NCBI GenBank assembly: GCA_017434755.1 | Contig: JAFRER010000015.1 | Span: forward strand, 62,001 to 126,000 | DNA length: 64,000 bases | Origin: Oscillospiraceae bacterium | GTDB lineage: Bacteria > Bacillota > Clostridia > Oscillospirales > Oscillospiraceae | Direction of reading: 5' to 3' | Part shown: piece after piece, positions 17,004 through 24,417 of the stretch | Layout: each line of letters begins with the position of its first letter | Position numbering within the stretch: the first letter of the stretch is position 1 | The notes under the pieces: model-generated | What the model was told of the DNA's origin: nothing | The model's input: the letters and a program-made list of their open reading frames with translations, nothing else | The model's database searches: none | Made by a program: the position numbers and the translations under genes

Positions 17004-17032
17004 AGAATAACAGTGAGCAGAGCCAAAATCAA
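17004..17032 (-). promoter_or_regulatory. promoter of the corrinoid transport operon
   Basis: On the minus strand TTGATT (17032-17027), 17-nt spacer, TATTCT (17009-17004), just upstream of the riboswitch. Confidence 0.65.
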
Positions 17033-17065
17033 GAAAAAAAGATGCTGAAAACCTGTATGGTACCG

Positions 17066-17920
17066 TCAGAATTCGATGCATCCCGGTGCGGCTGACGGGT
17101 CATGACTGCAGAGCACCGCGGCACATCCAGGGTCTGCCGCCATTTCCGCGATCCAGTCGAGGGACTTGAGCTGCAGTTCCCGGTCAAAGCCGAAGCCGGG
17201 GGTGATCTTCTCCTGCCAGTTCCGGGGAGAATAGGCCGCATCGGCGGTCAGCAGCACAAAGCGTTTCCCGTTCCGGATCAGTACAGCCGCCTGACCGTCG
17301 GTGTGTCCGGGGACGTTCACCATCCGTACGGACTCATCTCCCAGCACGTCAAAGGCCCAGCGGTTGGGTCCGAGCGGCGAGCCGCGGTAGTATACCCGTT
17401 CAAAAGGCTGGTCCAGCCAGAGGCTCTGCGGCTGACGGGCCTTGTACACGGTGCGGCAGGACCAGAAGTATTCATCCTCCGGCAATATGATGTGCTTTGC
17501 TCTGCTCACATGTTTGAGACCCGCCACGTGATCCGCATCCAGATGGGTGAGCAGGACATAGTCCAGATCTTCCGGGGCAATGCCCATAGCGGCCAGCTGC
17601 TCATGGATCGCCATGCCCTTGGGCAGCCACGGACGGAAAAGTGCCGCCAGATGGGAGGGCAGGATCTCTTTTACAGCTTTCTGATCGTACACGCCTGCAG
17701 GGCTTATTTCCCGGCACCAGCCTGTATCCGCAAGGATGAGCCCCTTCGGGTGCTCTATCAGATAGCAGCACACCGGAAGAACGAGCCTGTCCTTATCCGC
17801 TGCGGCAAGCTGTTTTGCGGTGTTCCTCAAGTCTATGCGGTTGCCGAAAGGCACCGATTCGGAAACCCGGATATAACCGCAGTGAAGAATGTGTATTTTC
17901 ATAGCCTTCGGTCCGGTCAT
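17066..17920 (-). CDS. MBL-fold hydrolase, lactonase-like
   Basis: A 284-residue metallo-beta-lactamase fold protein whose metal motif TRLDADHVAG-type appears as HLDADHVAG (about residues 124-132); further ligands are in NVPGHTDGQ and a late SHDP. This arrangement is that of the N-acyl-homoserine lactonase-like group, but Clostridia usually lack such signals, so the real substrate may be another ester or lactone. It overlaps the DUF1836 gene upstream by four bases (ATGA), so translation is coupled. Confidence 0.8.
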   Translation of the reverse strand: MTGPKAMKIHILHCGYIRVSESVPFGNRIDLRNTAKQLAAADKDRLVLPVCCYLIEHPKGLILADTGWCREISPAGVYDQKAVKEILPSHLAALFRPWLPKGMAIHEQLAAMGIAPEDLDYVLLTHLDADHVAGLKHVSRAKHIILPEDEYFWSCRTVYKARQPQSLWLDQPFERVYYRGSPLGPNRWAFDVLGDESVRMVNVPGHTDGQAAVLIRNGKRFVLLTADAAYSPRNWQEKITPGFGFDRELQLKSLDWIAEMAADPGCAAVLCSHDPSAAPGCIEF

Positions 17921-18432
17921 TCGGCCCGCATGAGGCCCGTTGCGAGAGTCTGCTCCGCGTGCGCGTTGAGAGCGGCTCTGAAGGCCGCGTCCGTGCTGCT
18001 GACAGACTCCGGGGACTGTACAAAGGAAGAAGCAGCCGATGTGACGGAGCTTTCAAACAGATCACAGAACATGTTGTAAAGCTCTTCATAGGAACAGCCG
18101 CTCTCGATCTTCCCAGCTACCATGCTGCTTACAAGGCTGATCGGCAGAACGGTCTTGAGCACGCATATAATGATCAGATAAGCCAGATGCATACGATGGT
18201 ATTTCTTTTTTACGGGAGGGGGGATGATACCGAGCTTCACATAGTTGTTTACCATCGAGGCGGTCAGGCCCTTGCTGTCGAATCCGGGATAATCCGCAAA
18301 ATATCGGGAGATCAGGGAAAGAACCTGATCCATGTATATCTCGAGATCCGGCAGTTCATTCCAGCGCGGGAGATGTATTTTTACCATGCCCTCCGCCGTC
18401 TCTATGATCAACTTTGAATTTTCGCTGTCCAT
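17917..18432 (-). CDS. DUF1836 domain-containing protein
   Basis: A 171-residue protein. The conserved N-terminal pattern PRWNELPDLEIYMDQ and the stretch LTASMVNNYVKLGIIPPPVKKKY are diagnostic of DUF1836; the latter looks like a MerR-type winged helix (a helix-turn-helix then a Pro-rich wing). Probably a DNA-binding regulator, though no target is established. GGAGG precedes the ATG. The four-base overlap with the MBL hydrolase suggests that it controls, or is expressed with, that enzyme. Confidence 0.8.
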   Translation of the reverse strand: MDSENSKLIIETAEGMVKIHLPRWNELPDLEIYMDQVLSLISRYFADYPGFDSKGLTASMVNNYVKLGIIPPPVKKKYHRMHLAYLIIICVLKTVLPISLVSSMVAGKIESGCSYEELYNMFCDLFESSVTSAASSFVQSPESVSSTDAAFRAALNAHAEQTLATGLMRAE

Positions 18433-18512
18433 GTTTTTCCTCCGATATCTGTATTCAATTTGATTTTAACATTTGGTATATGCAATTACAACAAATAATT
18501 ACAAGATCCCTA

Positions 18513-18541
18513 TTGACAAATCTTTAAAAATAGTTTATCTT
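18513..18541 (+). promoter_or_regulatory. promoter for the alpha/beta hydrolase gene
   Basis: TTGACA at 18513-18518, 17-nt spacer, TATCTT at 18536-18541. The resulting leader is about 90 nt and contains a small CAGCAG...CTGCTG hairpin. Confidence 0.7.
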
Positions 18542-18639
18542 GTTTTCATTACCAGATGTAATAATATAAAAACACAGCAGCGAAGGTACTGCTGAAAACA
18601 GGATATGCGGGCAGGGTCCCGCGGAAAGGACGGGAAACG

Positions 18640-19608
18640 ATGATCAATGCAGCAGGTGTGATAGCGCTCACGGCGGGAAGCGCCGCCTTTGCCGGCGCGG
18701 CATACTCCGCCGCTTCTTATACCATAACCAAGACCCTTATGGACATCGCGCTGGATCATGAGCCGCCGAAGATTCTTACGGCTCTGAAGAGCAGGATATC
18801 CAGATCCAGAAAGGCCAGCGACTTCACCATTGCCAGAAGTAGGGCGGAGGAAGAGATAAACAGGAGAGCGCATCAGCTGATAAAGATAACAGCCGCTGAC
18901 GGCACCGAGCTGAGCGGACATTTCTTTCCCGTATCGGAGCCGAAGAGGATCATAGTTGCCTTCCACGGCTGGAGAGCCAGATGGGGGAGAGACTTCGGCA
19001 TGATCTCCCATTTCTGGGAAAGCGAAGGCTCGAGCATGCTGCTTGTTGAGCAGAGGGGGCAGAACGGGAGCCTCTGCAGGCATATGGGCTTCGGGCTCAC
19101 CGAGCGCTTCGACTGTGTGGACTGGACAAAGTGGGCGGCGGAGAATTACCCCGGGATTCCCGTATATCTTGCGGGCATTTCCATGGGCGGAACCACCGTG
19201 CTCATGGCAGCGGATCTCGATCTTCCGGAGCAGGTGCACGGGATAATGGCGGACTGTGCTTTCACGTCTCCGGACGGTATCTGGCGCCATGTGGTGCACG
19301 ATAATCTGCATTTGCCGTATAATCTCCGCAGCAAGGTAGCGGACCTGATCTGCCGCAGCAAGATCGGCTACAGCTCAAAGCAGTTTTCCACACAGAGCTC
19401 GCTTGCGCACGCAAAAGTGCCCGTTCTGCTCATCCACGGCGAGAATGATAATTTTGTCCCGGTGAGCATGTGCTATGAAAATTACAAGGCCTGCGCCACT
19501 CCCGTAAAACTCCTCACCGTCTCAGACGCGGACCACGGCATGAGCTACTTCGTGAACAGAGCGGATTATGAAAAGATGATGAGGGAGTTCTGGGCGGATT
19601 ACGACTGA
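18640..19608 (+). CDS. alpha/beta hydrolase
   Basis: A 322-residue serine hydrolase with an N-terminal hydrophobic segment (residues 3-30) that may anchor it to the membrane. The nucleophile elbow is GISMGG at about residues 179-184, the oxyanion-side motif is AFHGWRA, the acid is in LLIHGENDNFVPV and the catalytic His in DADHGMSY. This matches the YqkD/BEM46-like group of unknown substrate. It stands alone, with its own promoter. Confidence 0.85.
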   Translation: MINAAGVIALTAGSAAFAGAAYSAASYTITKTLMDIALDHEPPKILTALKSRISRSRKASDFTIARSRAEEEINRRAHQLIKITAADGTELSGHFFPVSEPKRIIVAFHGWRARWGRDFGMISHFWESEGSSMLLVEQRGQNGSLCRHMGFGLTERFDCVDWTKWAAENYPGIPVYLAGISMGGTTVLMAADLDLPEQVHGIMADCAFTSPDGIWRHVVHDNLHLPYNLRSKVADLICRSKIGYSSKQFSTQSSLAHAKVPVLLIHGENDNFVPVSMCYENYKACATPVKLLTVSDADHGMSYFVNRADYEKMMREFWADYD

Positions 19609-19613
19609 TATCA

Positions 19614-19706
19614 GACCCGATCCGTATACCTAAACGACACTTCTGACGGCTTGAGGTTATTCTTTGGCACTGTGCGAAGCACGAACTCCATCTGGAAATG
19701 CTCGAT
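19614..19706 (-). pseudogene. possible coding relic between the two hydrolases
   Basis: On the minus strand a 30-codon stretch ending at 19614 reads as a natural-looking peptide (contains HFQMEFVLRTVPKNN) but is preceded by two in-frame stops and has no start or ribosome binding site. It may be the C-terminal end of a lost gene. I do not recognise the family. Confidence 0.25.
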
Positions 19707-19737
19707 GATTCATCATGAAAAACCGGAATCTGTATGA

Positions 19738-20544
19738 TTATTTCTTCAATACCTTTTCAAAATGCCCGTTGAATTTACGTATAGCTTCTCTGCTTAATTC
19801 CTCGTCCGGTCTTAACATGTCAAAGGCATGGATATTTGATGGGTATACATCTGCTTTCGCATCCACACCGGCCGCCTTAAGCGCAGCGACATAGTCCAAT
19901 GTCTCTCTGTAAAATGGTTCACCATCACCCACAAAAGTGTAGCAGGGCGGAAGACCCGAATAATCCGTCTGCTGCGCCGGAGCTGCATACGGAGACACGG
20001 GTTTCTTTGCATCTGACCTTAGATACACTCGCCACCCGATGTGATTTCTCCGCGTGTTCCATACTTTGCCGTGATTGTTTCCGGAACTGTCCGTATCGAT
20101 GTTGCTTATCATCGGATACAGAGGCATCTGATAATCGACTTTGATCCCGCGGTCCCGCGCCATCATACACACAGCTATAGCAAGGCCGCCGCCTGCGCTT
20201 TCGCCGCCGACCATAATCTTATCTGCCTTGAGATCATCGCGGTGCTGATCGATGTATTCAAGTACTGCATAGCAGTCATCCACGGCGGCTGGATAGGGCT
20301 TTTGCCAGGCAAGCCTGTATCCGGGAGAAAACACGGTCACTCCGTACTTCTTCACCAGATCCATGGCTCTGCTCATATAGACCATTTCCTTCATGCCGAG
20401 TATATATCCGCCTCCATGGATCCAAAGGACCGCAACAGGAACCTCGGTGATCTTCGCAGGCTTTAAAACAAGTGTTGAAATCTTACCTATACGCTGCTTT
20501 CGAACAAGGATGTCATCGTCCGGTTTAAACTGAAAGTTCATCAT
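19738..20544 (-). CDS. alpha/beta hydrolase, hormone-sensitive-lipase type esterase
   Basis: A 268-residue esterase. The HGGGYI oxyanion-hole motif is at about residues 44-49 and the nucleophile elbow GGESAGGGLA at about 113-122; the acid and His follow in GDGEPF and the final NIHAFDM. This is the acetyl esterase/HSL family, acting on short acyl esters. Convergent with the preceding hydrolase gene, and followed upstream by a membrane protein gene on the same strand 25 nt away. Confidence 0.85.
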   Translation of the reverse strand: MMNFQFKPDDDILVRKQRIGKISTLVLKPAKITEVPVAVLWIHGGGYILGMKEMVYMSRAMDLVKKYGVTVFSPGYRLAWQKPYPAAVDDCYAVLEYIDQHRDDLKADKIMVGGESAGGGLAIAVCMMARDRGIKVDYQMPLYPMISNIDTDSSGNNHGKVWNTRRNHIGWRVYLRSDAKKPVSPYAAPAQQTDYSGLPPCYTFVGDGEPFYRETLDYVAALKAAGVDAKADVYPSNIHAFDMLRPDEELSREAIRKFNGHFEKVLKK

Positions 20545-20569
20545 ATTTCCCCCTCAAACAAGTATTTTT

Positions 20570-21310
20570 CTAATTACAGAAATACTTACGCCACGGGAAA
20601 CAGTCATGAAAAGTCCAGTGTTTTTCATAGAAAGCGGAAAAACGTCCGATGATCCAGCCATTGATCAGAGCGCAGACAATCGTGCCCCACTTCACACCCT
20701 CGAAATGCCACAGGCCGAAAATCAGGAAACTCACCACAATTCCGATGAAACAGCTGATACAGTCGTATCCGGTCTTGAATCTGTTGATGTTGATGTGAAA
20801 ATGAGCGGATACCTCTTTTACAAACAGCTCATATACCTCCGGGGAAATATAGGTATGGAACATCGCGGATACCCCGGCTGAGCAGATCAGCATACCCAGG
20901 ACATAATAAAGGATCCTTTGCCATAACGCATTTATCGGAAGCATTGTCCCCAGCAGCATAAAGCCGTCCAGTACGGAGCCGTATATCACTGCCGTAACGA
21001 AGGAGAAGAGATAGGACGCCCGAAAACGGCGCAGCAAAACGGACATAATGATCAGCAACGCCGCCTGCAGGCAATACTCCGCCATTCCGAACGTAAAAAA
21101 GCTCCAGACCGGAGACAGCCAGCGATACAGGAGGTAGGCCGGAGCCACTACCATGGACACACAGAAGTCTGCCTTCTCCATTAAAACAACGCCAAGCGCG
21201 ACGAAAACGATGCCAAACACATAAGCAAGTTCTGTACTGAATTTTTCTTCATATATCCTCCAATACAATAAGAGCTTCTTCCGTTTGATACAGAAACGGA
21301 GAAAGCTCAT
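20570..21310 (-). CDS. YitT/YczE-like (DUF6198-type) membrane protein, possibly frameshifted at its 5' end
   Basis: The frame encodes about 230 residues of a five- to six-helix membrane protein with the family-like opening VALGVVLMEKADFCVSMVVAPAYLLY. Function of the family is unknown. The in-frame ATGs near 21310 lack a ribosome binding site. A much better start, TTGGAGG followed by an ATG at 21252, is one base out of frame: adding one A to the five-A run at 21242-21246 would join that ATG to the frame and give a typical N-terminus. This could be a real mutation, an assembly error or slippage. Confidence 0.65.
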   Translation of the reverse strand: MSFLRFCIKRKKLLLYWRIYEEKFSTELAYVFGIVFVALGVVLMEKADFCVSMVVAPAYLLYRWLSPVWSFFTFGMAEYCLQAALLIIMSVLLRRFRASYLFSFVTAVIYGSVLDGFMLLGTMLPINALWQRILYYVLGMLICSAGVSAMFHTYISPEVYELFVKEVSAHFHININRFKTGYDCISCFIGIVVSFLIFGLWHFEGVKWGTIVCALINGWIIGRFSAFYEKHWTFHDCFPWRKYFCN

Positions 21311-21611
21311 TTTCATTATACTGCATTTGTCAAGTCTGGCCACATTATACAAATCCCGAGTTTTCGGATGATTCCAAGTTTCGCAGCAGACAGAAAAAGC
21401 GCCTCCTCCTGAGAAGAGACGCTCGATCTCCATCGATATATGCTGGAATATGATGCTGTGATCTGCTGATTCTATTCACACAAAAGCGAAGTGCGTATCC
21501 TTGGCACAGAGTCGGAGCAGGGTGTTGTCTTGCTTCAGCCAATGGAGAAGGTGAGGAACGGCGACCGCGTGTTCTAAGGGATCCATACCATGACTACATT
21601 GATTACAATTG

Positions 21612-21659
21612 AACAGAACGGGCTCTGTTGAACCTGAATTCAGCAGAGCCCGTTCTGTT
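21612..21659. terminator. long inverted repeat, probable terminator
   Basis: Perfect 16-base arms 21612-21627 and 21644-21659. It follows the DUF134-NifX gene on the minus strand; T-runs are short, so the call rests on the stem. Confidence 0.6.
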
Positions 21660-21685
21660 TCAGTTTTCAATCTCCAGCCCTCAGG

Positions 21686-21771
21686 TCAGGTGAAGGTGAT
21701 CCGGTTTTTGGAATATACCGTCACGCTGTCCGCCAGCCCGGCCAATAGACCGGCGTCAAACTCCGTGATGC
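21686..21771 (-). pseudogene. relic resembling the C-terminal end of a serine recombinase
   Basis: In a frame different from the overlapping DUF134-NifX end, the minus strand reads FDAGLLAGLADSVTVYSKNR before a stop. This matches the usual tail of large serine recombinases (a final strand with VTVYSKDRI-like sequence). Only about 28 codons remain. It is likely a scar of a mobile element that once inserted here. Confidence 0.4.
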
Positions 21772-22583
21772 CGGTGGCAGCCTTCATCGCCCTCCTGATG
21801 TCCGCAGTCGAGGCCTTCTCCATGATGGTGCCCGCATTCGTGTCCCTCACCGTGGTGGTGGCCGCACTCATGCCCTTCTCCATGGTGATGCCCGCAATCG
21901 TGCCCCTCGCCGTGATGATGGTCATGATGGTCGCATTTGGCATTGGGATCATATTGCAGCGTGCCATCCGCCAGAGCCTGCGCAGCTGCATCGGCAGAAC
22001 CGGAAACACCGCCGTAGAGTTTGATCCCCGCCTCGGCCAGCGCAGTCTGTGCACCCATGCCGATGCCGCCGCAGATCAGCGCATCCGCCTGCGCGGCTTT
22101 CAGAAAACCGGCCAGCGCCCCGTGACCGCTGCCGCTGGTGGGAACGATCTGTTCGGCGACGATCTTACCGTCCTCTACATCATAGAGCTTGAACTGCTCC
22201 GTGTGGCCGAAATGCTGGAAGATCTCTCCGTTTTCGTAAGTTACTGCAATTCTCATAGTATCCGATCCTTTCTGCATGATGTTTTCTGTTCCCTGATCGT
22301 TGAGCTGATAGTTCCCGCCCCGGATCAGGAGGCGTTTTCCATCCACCAGCGCATCGGCTACTTTCCGCCGTGCGCTCTCGTAGATGGCCGTCACAGTTGT
22401 GCGGGCAATGCCCATCCGTTCGGCACACTGCTCCTGGGTCAAGCCTTCGCGGTCAAGAAGCCGGATCGTCTCAAACTCGTCCAGGCTCATCACGACGGGC
22501 TCTTTGTCCGAATCTTCATCCGGAGAGAATCCCCAATGATCCGGGTAGCTGTCGATCCACCGACAGCGTGGTTTTCTGGGCAT
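21756..22583 (-). CDS. DUF134 regulator fused to a NifX/NifB-type cofactor domain with a His/Cys-rich tail
   Basis: A 275-residue three-part protein. Residues 1-100 are a DUF134 (sigma-like helix-turn-helix) domain, with the HTH in LTQEQCAERMGIARTTVTAI. Residues about 110-215 form a dinitrogenase Fe-Mo cofactor-type domain (MRIAVTYENGEIFQHFGHTE, then ICGGIGMGAQ), which in other proteins binds Fe-Mo cofactor or metal clusters. The last 65 residues hold about 21 His and 6 Cys, mostly as repeats of the type HHHGEGHECG. I infer a metal-sensing regulator or metal store. No nitrogenase genes are in the window. Confidence 0.85.
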   Translation of the reverse strand: MPRKPRCRWIDSYPDHWGFSPDEDSDKEPVVMSLDEFETIRLLDREGLTQEQCAERMGIARTTVTAIYESARRKVADALVDGKRLLIRGGNYQLNDQGTENIMQKGSDTMRIAVTYENGEIFQHFGHTEQFKLYDVEDGKIVAEQIVPTSGSGHGALAGFLKAAQADALICGGIGMGAQTALAEAGIKLYGGVSGSADAAAQALADGTLQYDPNAKCDHHDHHHGEGHDCGHHHGEGHECGHHHGEGHECGHHHGEGLDCGHQEGDEGCHRHHGV

Positions 22584-22734
22584 AGTCGCACCTCGTTTCT
22601 GACTTATGTCGAAAATGATTATAGCCCCGTTTTAGACATATGTCAATAAAAAAGAGAGATAATCATAGGGAAAGCGGGTGCAGTTATAAGTAATCTTAGG
22701 CTGCACCCGCTTTATCTTTATTTGGGTATGTGGA

Positions 22735-23358
22735 TCAATCAGCTTTTGTATTCCGGTAGGAGAGATAATATGTCAGGTATCCGATTACACTCATCATTGT
22801 GAGCACATACAGTTCGGATACTGCCGAAGCGATCACATAGGACTTGTCATCAAAAACGTTCAAGACCGAGAACGCCCCTGTAATCAGGGAAAAAACAAGG
22901 AATGCTGCCAGCAGTCCGGCTCCGGCTCTGTCTTTTCTGCGGATAAAAGCTGTGTACAGGCAGTATGTAAGAAAGATCATCAGCATACCGCCGAAACTCA
23001 GGATACCGTGCCAGACATTTTCAGAAGTCATGGTTTTCCCATCGCTCGGAATGACCCACATCGCACCGACATACAGGACAGCACAGGAAACGATCATACA
23101 GATCCTGCAGGCCAGTTTCTGAGCTTTTGACAACCCGCTCATTGTATGTGCAAGGAAAAAGGATATGAGCATCGGAATGAACAGAACCAGCATGGCGATG
23201 AAGATCTGCAGTGCAGAACCCGAATACCAGATCATGCGTGACAGCGAGGCAAACACCGCAGTTTCATCCGTCGCGGTAACGCTTCCCCAGGAGAAAAGAG
23301 GGGACAGAAAAAAGGTGAAAACGGCGAGAATCCTCAGCCTTTTTGCTGTTTTTTCCAT
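22735..23358 (-). CDS. multi-pass membrane protein, DUF998-like
   Basis: A 207-residue protein with about six hydrophobic segments. The layout, including a lumenal loop and WHGILSFGGML before the fourth segment, resembles DUF998, but I cannot be sure of the family. The ATG at 23358 is chosen over an in-frame GTG nine bases earlier, which is part of the AGAGGTG ribosome binding site. That site overlaps the stop of the acetyltransferase gene upstream, so the two are co-transcribed. Confidence 0.7.
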   Translation of the reverse strand: MEKTAKRLRILAVFTFFLSPLFSWGSVTATDETAVFASLSRMIWYSGSALQIFIAMLVLFIPMLISFFLAHTMSGLSKAQKLACRICMIVSCAVLYVGAMWVIPSDGKTMTSENVWHGILSFGGMLMIFLTYCLYTAFIRRKDRAGAGLLAAFLVFSLITGAFSVLNVFDDKSYVIASAVSELYVLTMMSVIGYLTYYLSYRNTKAD

Positions 23359-23363
23359 TTTCG

Positions 23364-23924
23364 TCACCTCTGCTTCATCTGCTTTTCGAAGCGGAACATT
23401 CCGTCATGGTCTCCCAGAGGGTCATCGCCATACTCCTCATCGAAGTCCGGCTCATCTGGGTGTTCCGGTTCGGGATGATGGCTGTTGAAGAATTCGACGA
23501 TGTGGAACCCGCACTTGTTGACATAGAAGTGGATGTTCCTCGTCTCAAAGTACGGCGTGCAGGTCTCCCATACGAGCGTTTCGGGATACAGCCGCTCGAC
23601 TTCCTGCCACGCAGCGTAGCCGATGCCTTTGCTGTGAACTTCCGGATTGACAAACAAAAGTTCCAGTTCGTTGTGCTGTGTTTCTTCATTAATCTTCAGA
23701 ACAAGACCGCCGACGATCCTTCCATCTTCGCGGATACGGTAGGCAGCGCCTCCGTCTATGCTTTTCTCAATCGTTCTGCGGGAAATGATCTCACCATCTT
23801 CCTCAAGATGGTCGTCCCGCATCCCAAATTCCTCCATCGCGCCATACCTGAATGCGCGCTGATTGTCGAGAATGAACTGTTCCCGGTCATCGTCTGCAAG
23901 CCGGGTAAGGGTAATGACTGCCAT
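23364..23924 (-). CDS. GNAT family N-acetyltransferase
   Basis: A 186-residue acetyltransferase. The acetyl-CoA binding region is LFVNPEVHSKGIGYAAW, the usual V-x(3)-R/Q-G-x-G/A pattern with Gly-Ile-Gly; a following aromatic strand TPYFETRNIHFYVNKCGF completes the fold. The acceptor is unknown. AAGGAGG precedes the ATG. Upstream lie a promoter, a structured leader of about 185 nt and a terminator just ahead of the ribosome binding site, which indicates control by attenuation. The DUF998-like membrane protein follows in the same transcript. Confidence 0.85.
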   Translation of the reverse strand: MAVITLTRLADDDREQFILDNQRAFRYGAMEEFGMRDDHLEEDGEIISRRTIEKSIDGGAAYRIREDGRIVGGLVLKINEETQHNELELLFVNPEVHSKGIGYAAWQEVERLYPETLVWETCTPYFETRNIHFYVNKCGFHIVEFFNSHHPEPEHPDEPDFDEEYGDDPLGDHDGMFRFEKQMKQR

Positions 23925-23944
23925 GGTATAAAACCTCCTTCAAT

Positions 23945-23990
23945 AAAAATGCTCGGCAACAAAAGGCTGCTTCAGCCATTTGTTCCGAGC
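23945..23990 (-). terminator. attenuator hairpin upstream of the GNAT gene
   Basis: On the minus strand GCTCGGAACAAA pairs with TTTGTTGCCGAGC (23990-23951, one bulge) around a TGGCTGAAGCAGCC inner hairpin, followed by ATTTTTATT. It lies about 20 nt before the start codon. Confidence 0.75.
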
Positions 23991-24110
23991 TCACTCGACA
24001 TCTTATCCAACAGGCGGCCTGCAAAGCATTCGCTTTACGATCCCCTACGCTACGGCGTACTGTCCTCCGATGACCGATATTCTGTTTTGATATGTCCTTC
24101 CTCAAGAACG
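23991..24110 (-). ncRNA. structured leader RNA of unknown class upstream of the GNAT gene
   Basis: Between the promoter and the attenuator the RNA can form several local hairpins (UACGC/GCGUA, GUAAAGC/GCUUUGC) enclosed by longer pairings (CAUC/GAUG and ACAG/CUGU). It also holds an eight-codon open frame starting at an AUG inside GCGAATGC and ending before the attenuator. It does not match any riboswitch consensus I know. Confidence 0.45.
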
Positions 24111-24115
24111 CCGCA

Positions 24116-24144
24116 ACTATATCACAGATGCAGCAGAAACACAA
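24116..24144 (-). promoter_or_regulatory. promoter of the GNAT-DUF998 operon
   Basis: On the minus strand TTGTGT (24144-24139), 17-nt spacer, TATAGT (24121-24116). Confidence 0.6.
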
Positions 24145-24370
24145 GTGCTTTTATAGTCGACTTTGGATACTGCCCGGAAACAGTCACTATCCATTGATCT
24201 CCATCCCACTCTGAAGAACCGGCTCCGCGTCGCAGGTCAGGCGGAACAGGATCCCGGCCTTGGCGCAGACCGTTATTCTGTTGACCGGCGCGGCTCAGAG
24301 ACCGGTATCAATGATGAGTTCCGGCTTGTTTTTTCGTTTGAAACGAAGAGATATCTCAGATCGGCGAAAC
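24145..24370. other. gene-free stretch
   Basis: No convincing gene. On the minus strand two natural-looking but interrupted open stretches occur (for example ITVCAKAGILFRL), without start codons or ribosome binding sites, so this may be decayed coding sequence. Confidence 0.3.
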
Positions 24371-24404
24371 AAAAAAGCACGCGCTTTAGCGCGTGCTTTT
24401 TGCT
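24371..24404 (-). terminator. intrinsic terminator of the flavocytochrome-like gene
   Basis: Inverted repeat of AAAAAGCACGCGCT and its complement with a four-base loop and T-runs on both sides. Confidence 0.9.
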
Positions 24405-24417
24405 GTCTTTTTATATA

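Noticed and set aside
21300..21330. TTGACA and TATAAT close together upstream of the YitT-like gene
   Set aside because: Only seven bases separate them, far too few for a sigma-A promoter.
21759..21955. Short tandem 30-bp repeats that could suggest a CRISPR array
   Set aside because: There are no unique spacers; the units encode in-frame His/Cys-rich decapeptides of the NifX fusion protein.
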